64,000 nt of DNA from an uncultured Muribaculaceae bacterium (GTDB lineage Bacteria; Bacteroidota; Bacteroidia; Bacteroidales; Muribaculaceae). The translations under genes and the position numbers were made by a program. The notes under the pieces are model-generated. The model saw only the letters and a program-made list of their open reading frames with translations, was not told the DNA's origin and made no database searches. This document shows, piece after piece, positions 58,703 through 64,000 of the stretch (its first letter is position 1; each line of letters opens with the position of its first letter). Where the stretch lies: positions 1 through 64,000 of the forward strand of contig CAMWJS010000002.1 in the NCBI GenBank assembly GCA_947174635.1, read 5' to 3'.

Positions 58703-61700
58703 TTAGCGCTTTACAAACCTTACGAAGCAGGCGTTGCCGTTGGTGGACTCAAGCAAAAGATTGGTGTTATAAATTAGATTGACATCAAATGTGTAATAAT
58801 TCATATCCATGCCGACTGCAGTGTATCTTTCACTGCATGTCGCATCCTTTTCGCCAGTCCAGTTAAGGGCTGATGTCACACTTTCCCGCGCATAATAAAT
58901 GGCGCCGTTTTGGTAGTAGAGCATCGTCATGAGAGGCGCGCTTTTATTGAATGTCTCTCCTCGTGAGTTATATCCGGCAGTATTGTATCTTAATATGCCA
59001 AGTCCGAAATAATTCGGATTTTCGTTTTTGCCACCGCCTTGCTTCCTGCCACCGTACCCGGCACGTCCTATCGGGAAGAACACATTCTTGCCCGTGTAGG
59101 AATGCCCGGGATTGTCTTGGTCGTAATAGTAGGCGAAGACACCGCGCATACCTTTGTGACTGTCGGGTGTGAGTTCTCCTTTGGCATTTTTCTTGTTTGC
59201 CGGGTCACGTCGGTAATAACCGTAGGCATCTTGTATGTTGTCGGCAGTATTTGTGGCGCCGTCTGCATATAGCACTCCGTAGCCGAACTGCATGTGTGGC
59301 GATGTGTATAACTGTTCGAAGTCGCGCATCGTTGCCATACCCTCCATTTTGGTAAATCCTTTGTCTGCGTTATCGGCATTATCGGAATTCTTCTTTATAT
59401 CTGCCCATTTTGTGGTCGTTTCCGGCAGCGAACCGTCAGCATTGACAATGAAATAGTTGCCTTTGGAGGCTCTGCTGTCATTGTAGAAATCATCGTCGTC
59501 AGGGAAGGAATAGTCACCCACACCATCGCCGTCGGGGTCGCCGTAACAGTTGTTGACAGCGTCGATAGGCTGCCCGCTGTTGCCATACTTGAACATCGAG
59601 CCTTCATCGCGCGGGTCAGTGGCGTCAAGTGAGGCGGAAATACGGTTGAAGGTTCCCCATTTCACGGGAGTGGCTCCTCCCGTTGGATTGTCAAGATCTA
59701 CAGCCTCTGGTACAATTTCCTGCTCATCATACCCTTGGCGGACAAATATGAGGTGAGTGCATGTATAACTGTTGTAGAGCACACGCACCACGGCATTACG
59801 TACTTTATTGTCATTGTTGAGGCGGTTGAATCTGATTGTGAAATCGACTTCCGACTCAGTCGAGCCGTATACTGTCTGGCTACCGTTGATAGTGATGAAA
59901 TTATCGTCGCCGAGCACTTCGGCCATCCACGTACCGTGTGATATGAGGGGCTCAAATGTGGGCGCATTTTGGTCATTAAGTATTTTCAGCTGCACATGAA
60001 ATGGCTCAAAGTTGCCCGAGCGGCGGTAGACACCCTTTGGATTGACCAAACGTTGCACCTGCACCACATTGATTATCTTCTTGTTGTTCCACGCAACAGG
60101 CTCGTCGTCAGTGCCGATTTTACGCAGGTATGGAGTCATGGTTATCTCTGCCGTGCGTGTATATTCCACATAGGGGTTGTTGCCTGAGTAGCCGGTTTCC
60201 TTGACAAGCACTTTGGCTCGGGTGAACAATGGTATGCTCATCGACACACTCTCACCGTGCTTTTGATATGAATATGCTTCCTCTTTGGTGTTTTCATCAT
60301 CTGGTCTTCCGTCGACATAATATGTCCTGATGGCTTCGTTGACAGTGTTGGTGCCTTTTGTCCCGAAGAAAAAATTATTGTTGATCTGTATATTGTCACT
60401 TGTCTCAGATGCGGTCATGGAATCATAGCCGGGCCACTTGTCCATACCGCAGTCATGCAAGGTCACGACGACTTTGCTGACAGCGCGAAGTGACAGAAAT
60501 CCGTTGCCGAGCTGTTTGTTGAGCGGTTCGGCGTATGCTCCATGGCTCGCTTGGGGCAAGTTCACTCCATCGCAGTCGGGTTCCCATGGATTTTTGGTTA
60601 TCTCGGCGTCGAAATAGACAACTTCATATCCGGTGGGAGGAGTGTACTTGAACGGTATTCTGGTGCGGTGGTTGTAGAGATATGACACAAACCACGGTTG
60701 CGGCACGTCCCATGAGTCCGGCTCTTCGAGATAGTCGATATGCCACGAATACTCGTTGGCGTTGCCGTTGAACTTCAATGTCACCTTGTAGTGATGGTTG
60801 CGCTCCACATTGCAGTCACGGTCGGCGTCCTTGCCCAGAACGAAGCGGTATTTGATCATGCCGTTGCTTACATTGCCCGATGCGGTCGACTCATAGTAGG
60901 CTGTGACCTCGATATAGGTGGCGTTGGGCATATTGTCCTTGACCGTATTGCTGTTGGCCACATCGCCTTCCGTCATGTCAAGTATCGGGCCTTTGCTCTG
61001 CGGTGAGTTGCCCTGCATATTCTCGTAGAAAAACAGAGACGGCGAGCTGTTGGAATGTAGGTTGAGGCGCTCTCCCTTGTTATCTTTGAGATAAGGGGAA
61101 CCTTTCGCTATCACCGGCCATTGTCTGTAGTCATCGCCACGGCCGAATGTGATTGCGTGGCCGTCGTCATGTATCAGGCCACCGGTGCTCTTGATTGTGT
61201 TGTTCAGTACAGTTATCTTGTCGTTGTCCTTGCTGATGCCGAAGCCTAAATTGCAGTCGCCGGCAATGTCGTGGACTTTGACGTCCCTGACATATATCCT
61301 GATATTCTCCCGCAGACCTGAGCCGTCGAAATCGACAGTCACCTTCGAGGCAGCTCGCCGCAGCCATGCGCGCAGCGTCATGTCCGGGGCGTTTATCCTG
61401 ACTTTGCGGAATTCGCTTGACGATGACGGCACGTCGCCTGTTATGGCCTTGTCGGTGAAATACCCCATCATCATGCGGTTGTTGGAGTAGTGGTCGGAGT
61501 CCCATGCGCGTCGTAGCGAGCGGAGCTTGTCTAAAGTATTGTATTTGTCCTCACCTAAGGCGACAAGTGCCTGATATGAGGTTTTTGAAGTGCCTCCATC
61601 GTATGTGCCGAAATTGGCCACAGCCACGAGGTAATACTCTCCGGCTGCGAGGGTAAGCTGTTTGCGCAGGCAACGCGTGCTGGCCTCGGTGGTAGAGCCC

Positions 61701-62089
61701 GTAGTCGCATCCGCGCCGTTACGGTTCTCGTCGTTGATGTCGCTGTCAGTGAATTCAAGTTCCTGCGGATAGCCGGCCATGAGCCTTCCGTCGGCATCAT
61801 AGGCAAATAGCGCGACGTCGGATATTTCCGACATGATGTCGCCTGCCGGCGCCCCGGCGCGGCTGTCATTGACACTCTGTGATGCAAACGGCTCGAATGC
61901 GCCTTCGATGGTTACGGGGAGTGGTGTGCCGTCAGGCACACCGGCTCCGCCGTCATAAAGACAGTCGTCTGTACATGCCGACGGGGCAATCGCCGTCACC
62001 GCTATGGCAAGGGCGAGCCTTATTGCGCTATAAATCCTATAAGATTTATAATTTGTATAATTCTTATATCCTGTATATCTGTTTGGCAT
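58703..62089 (-). CDS. Large fimbrial tip-like lipoprotein (DUF4906-type)
   Basis: A 1128-residue lipoprotein (Cys in AIAPSACTDDC, about residue 40). Its N-terminus before the signal helix, YTGYKNYTNYKSYRIYSAI, is a Tyr repeat coded by 9-bp units. The body opens like a FimB/Mfa2 subunit (SEISDVALFAYDADGRLMAGYP), continues with a DUF4906-like domain (YRFVLGKDADRDCNVERNHHYKVTLKF, WHIDY) and ends in a compact FISUMP-like domain (MEGMATMRDFEQLY, GRAGYGGR, FVRFVKR). Such multidomain proteins cap Bacteroidales fimbriae (known family behaviour). I start at the ATG at 62089. It lies 17 bp after the next fimbrial gene. Confidence 0.8.
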   Translation of the reverse strand: MPNRYTGYKNYTNYKSYRIYSAIRLALAIAVTAIAPSACTDDCLYDGGAGVPDGTPLPVTIEGAFEPFASQSVNDSRAGAPAGDIMSEISDVALFAYDADGRLMAGYPQELEFTDSDINDENRNGADATTGSTTEASTRCLRKQLTLAAGEYYLVAVANFGTYDGGTSKTSYQALVALGEDKYNTLDKLRSLRRAWDSDHYSNNRMMMGYFTDKAITGDVPSSSSEFRKVRINAPDMTLRAWLRRAASKVTVDFDGSGLRENIRIYVRDVKVHDIAGDCNLGFGISKDNDKITVLNNTIKSTGGLIHDDGHAITFGRGDDYRQWPVIAKGSPYLKDNKGERLNLHSNSSPSLFFYENMQGNSPQSKGPILDMTEGDVANSNTVKDNMPNATYIEVTAYYESTASGNVSNGMIKYRFVLGKDADRDCNVERNHHYKVTLKFNGNANEYSWHIDYLEEPDSWDVPQPWFVSYLYNHRTRIPFKYTPPTGYEVVYFDAEITKNPWEPDCDGVNLPQASHGAYAEPLNKQLGNGFLSLRAVSKVVVTLHDCGMDKWPGYDSMTASETSDNIQINNNFFFGTKGTNTVNEAIRTYYVDGRPDDENTKEEAYSYQKHGESVSMSIPLFTRAKVLVKETGYSGNNPYVEYTRTAEITMTPYLRKIGTDDEPVAWNNKKIINVVQVQRLVNPKGVYRRSGNFEPFHVQLKILNDQNAPTFEPLISHGTWMAEVLGDDNFITINGSQTVYGSTESEVDFTIRFNRLNNDNKVRNAVVRVLYNSYTCTHLIFVRQGYDEQEIVPEAVDLDNPTGGATPVKWGTFNRISASLDATDPRDEGSMFKYGNSGQPIDAVNNCYGDPDGDGVGDYSFPDDDDFYNDSRASKGNYFIVNADGSLPETTTKWADIKKNSDNADNADKGFTKMEGMATMRDFEQLYTSPHMQFGYGVLYADGATNTADNIQDAYGYYRRDPANKKNAKGELTPDSHKGMRGVFAYYYDQDNPGHSYTGKNVFFPIGRAGYGGRKQGGGKNENPNYFGLGILRYNTAGYNSRGETFNKSAPLMTMLYYQNGAIYYARESVTSALNWTGEKDATCSERYTAVGMDMNYYTFDVNLIYNTNLLLESTNGNACFVRFVKR
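62024..62077. repeat. 9-bp tandem array inside the fimbrial gene N-terminus (6 units)
   Basis: Coding-strand units TATACAGGA, TATAAGAAT, TATACAAAT, TATAAATCT, TATAGGATT, TATAGCGCA, giving a Tyr every third residue before the signal helix. Confidence 0.85.
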
Positions 62090-62106
62090 CGGATCTGTTT
62101 TTTGGT

Positions 62107-63846
62107 CTATAAATCTTCGCGATCGCCGGTGGTCTTGTTTATTCTGGCTTCTTTGCCGGTAGGTTGGCCGGTGTTGTCGTATTCGCGGAAAATATAATGG
62201 GTCGGCGATTCGGTGGTTATGTAAAATTTGCCGCTTTCTCTGTCCCATGATTCCACCGGCAACCTGAGACTGTTGTCAGCGTTTTTGTATGTAATGGCAC
62301 TGTTGGGCGCATATACTATTGACGAGTGGTCGCTGTTGTGCTGCAGCCTGCGGTCTCCGTCTCGGTCTTTGCGGTAATCGGTCTGTGTTGTTTCGTTGAA
62401 CTGTGTGACGGACCGGGTGCTGCAGTTGGAATCGTTGAGGTCGATGCTGACGAAGTTGCTGTTGACACGACAGCCTGCGTTGTCCTTGAGCCAGATCTCG
62501 GCGTTGGCCATGGTGCCGTCAGTGGTGTAGTGCACGGCATAGTAGTCACCGAGCTCGTCCTCATACTTCCATTCAGGCAGTTCCTTGCCGTACTTGTCGA
62601 GATATTTCTGAAAGTCGACAGGCACTTTGAGATTGCCGTCACTGTCTTTTTCAAGATATACCATCAGGTCGCCAGTTTCGTCGAGAGGCAATCCCAGCGG
62701 GGCATCAATTTCGACAGAGCTATATGGCTGTATGTCAAGCTCCACCTCTACGTCGTATGGCGCGCGCCTAACGCGGTAATGGTAATGGTTGTTGCGGCGT
62801 AGGTCGAATATCTCCCCCTCCTTAAGGCCTGGTACCGAACCGTAATTTTTGAAGTCGACGTAAAAAGTCTCGCCGTCGTTATAACGCACCGCTATGCGTG
62901 CTGGATTTGTGTCGGTGTCCGTGTTGTCGTATTCAGGCACATAGATGATGTAGGAATACTTGTCGGCCCGATTGGCTGCGAACGGTATCTGCTGCTCTAT
63001 CACTTTGGCCGACGCCGGTATCGAGACTACTTTCCCGAAATCAGTCTGCCAGCTTCCGGTCGCATAGTCACCGTGGTCGCGCACGCCGTAAGGCGCCATG
63101 GCGCTACGGTCGGTGTATCGCTCCATGCTCACTGCCGAGATGCGCTGCTTGCGGCCTTCCATTGCGTTTCTGTCGGTGACTTCCACCTTGGCAAACGCGC
63201 GGAGCAGATGCAGTGTGCCCAGGTTGTAGGTCACGCCATCTTCAAGGCGTATGCCTTCGTATCGGCGTATGCCGAACATCGGTATGCGGTTTTCTTCACT
63301 GAGTTCGGTGAAGGGTGTGTAGATGAATTCGGCCGATGTGTCGTGCAGCATCTCGTCAAGGTTTCTGCCGACTGTTCCCGCGGGATATCTGCGCCAGTTA
63401 GCCAGCATAAGCACCTTGACCGAGCGTCCGTTGAGCAGCGGATAGAGGGCGCCGTCGACATATAGGTCAAGCGCGTAGCGGCGGTAATCGTCGGCAACGG
63501 CCGCTATGCGTACCTTCATGTCGACAAATTCGTGGATAATCTCGTCGGTCACCTCGTCGACAAGGTATATTCTCAGGTCAGGGCGGTTGTCCCCGGCTCC
63601 AAGGCTTATGTAGTTCTCAAATGCGTTGCCCGGGGTATAGGAGCCATCGTCAGGCAACGCTCTCGACACACAGCGCATGCTGGCATCGTCGACCTCAATC
63701 TGAAGGCTCAGGCTGAAATTGCCTTCGGTAGCGTGGCTGTCGGGCTCCTCGGCAGTCGAACATGACGCCAAAGACATGCCTATGACCGTCGTCAGGACTG
63801 CCCGGGCTAAGGTTTTGGTATTGCGTATGTATCGGGTTATATGCAT
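62107..63846 (-). CDS. Fimbrillin/FimB-Mfa2-like lipoprotein
   Basis: A 579-residue lipoprotein with signal peptide ending GMSLASC (Cys about 29). The N-terminal domain (SLSLQIEVDDASMRCVSRAL, DNRPDLRIYLVDEVTDEIIHEF) resembles FimB/Mfa2 anchor subunits, and LLRAFAKVEVTDRNAMEG is the usual second-domain strand of fimbrillins. The C-terminal part is longer than in typical anchor proteins (about 300 residues) and ends in a basic tail KEARINKTTGDREDL. It probably forms a subunit of a surface fimbria with the genes on either side. It lies 17 bp before the tip-like gene. Confidence 0.78.
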   Translation of the reverse strand: MHITRYIRNTKTLARAVLTTVIGMSLASCSTAEEPDSHATEGNFSLSLQIEVDDASMRCVSRALPDDGSYTPGNAFENYISLGAGDNRPDLRIYLVDEVTDEIIHEFVDMKVRIAAVADDYRRYALDLYVDGALYPLLNGRSVKVLMLANWRRYPAGTVGRNLDEMLHDTSAEFIYTPFTELSEENRIPMFGIRRYEGIRLEDGVTYNLGTLHLLRAFAKVEVTDRNAMEGRKQRISAVSMERYTDRSAMAPYGVRDHGDYATGSWQTDFGKVVSIPASAKVIEQQIPFAANRADKYSYIIYVPEYDNTDTDTNPARIAVRYNDGETFYVDFKNYGSVPGLKEGEIFDLRRNNHYHYRVRRAPYDVEVELDIQPYSSVEIDAPLGLPLDETGDLMVYLEKDSDGNLKVPVDFQKYLDKYGKELPEWKYEDELGDYYAVHYTTDGTMANAEIWLKDNAGCRVNSNFVSIDLNDSNCSTRSVTQFNETTQTDYRKDRDGDRRLQHNSDHSSIVYAPNSAITYKNADNSLRLPVESWDRESGKFYITTESPTHYIFREYDNTGQPTGKEARINKTTGDREDL

Positions 63847-63875
63847 TGGTTATGTTGATGATGCCGGGTGATTTA

Positions 63876-64000
63876 TCAGTCGAGATCTATGTTCGACAAT
63901 ACTATATGCCAGCTGTGTATCAATATAGATGCGCTGAGCCATTTGTTGTTGCGGTCAAGGAAGAAGGTGAGCACATACTCGTCCTCGCGGTCGAGAAATT
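63876..64000 (-). CDS. Fimbrial subunit, C-terminal part only (runs off the window)
   Basis: The last 40 codons of a gene whose start lies beyond the right edge. The visible end FLDREDEYVLTFFLDRNNKW followed by LSASILIHSWHIVLSNIDLD resembles the C-terminal strand of FimB/Mfa-type fimbrial subunits (W-x-x-x-x-I-x-I-x-x-W-x-V). Stop at 63876-63878, 29 bases before the next fimbrial gene. This supports a three-gene or longer fimbrial operon. Confidence 0.7.
   Translation of the reverse strand, partial: FLDREDEYVLTFFLDRNNKWLSASILIHSWHIVLSNIDLD

Overview
This window reads as a chromosomal segment of a Bacteroidales gut bacterium, most likely Muribaculaceae-like (inference from gene content and order; no rRNA or marker comparison was possible). 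Evidence: promoters of the Bacteroidota type (-7 box TAnnTTTG, often with a TTTG-like -33 box), lack of strong Shine-Dalgarno sites, the gene order porG-like / uppS / bamA / skp / skp, type IX secretion genes (a PorU sortase and a PorG-like barrel), TamL, DUF3857 transglutaminases, a CBS-less arabinose-5-phosphate isomerase and Mfa/FimB-type fimbrial lipoproteins. There is no transposase, phage, plasmid or CRISPR; the unusual material lies between genes.

Layout. 1-595: nested palindromic repeats. 596-7583 (+): surface lipoprotein, PorG-like barrel, UppS, BamA and two Skp/OmpH chaperones, closed by a strong terminator. 7584-8655: repeats and a Rieske-like lipoprotein. 8656-15079 (-): argH, SRPBCC protein, pyrE, argB, prfB (with its programmed +1 frameshift) and pyk. 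15308-21050 (+): small protein, cyclophilin lipoprotein, M16 peptidase, TamL, HAD phosphatase. 21168-22092 (+): highly structured leader and a beta-barrel protein. 22301-31123 (-): membrane protein, S41 peptidase, DUF3316 protein, topoisomerase IV subunit A, waaA, gltX, tRNA-Val. 31244-40026 (-): two DUF3857 proteins, tRNA-Tyr, WG-repeat protein, ribH, truncated PfkB-like protein, kdsD. 40063-51855 (-): porU, GH25 lysozyme, metal ABC permease, M6 peptidase, two membrane proteins, aroA, PatB-type lyase. 52036-58688 (+): complete glycine cleavage set (gcvT, gcvH, gcvPA, gcvPB, lpdA) followed by a beta-carbonic anhydrase. 58703-64000 (-): fimbrial lipoprotein locus running off the right edge.

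Functional themes: envelope building (UppS for undecaprenyl carrier, BamA/Skp/TamL for barrel assembly, KdsD and WaaA for Kdo, PorU and the PorG-like protein for type IX secretion), amino-acid and nucleotide synthesis, and one-carbon metabolism.

The most notable observations: (i) ten tandem arrays of imperfect 9-bp units with several unrelated unit sequences but the same period, seven at gene borders and three inside coding sequence where the period gives three-residue protein repeats; (ii) two families of short palindromic, MITE-like repeats, GAGGGTGTTGCAGAACTC-ended (seven copies) and AAGTAACTGTTCAAAA-ended (three copies), both present within the glycine cleavage cluster; (iii) a roughly 170-nt nested-helix RNA leader upstream of a beta-barrel gene; (iv) proteins that look catalytically altered (PfkB-like without its C-terminal lobe, Rieske-like without a usual first ligand motif, DUF3857 protein without a recognisable Cys-His-Asp triad).
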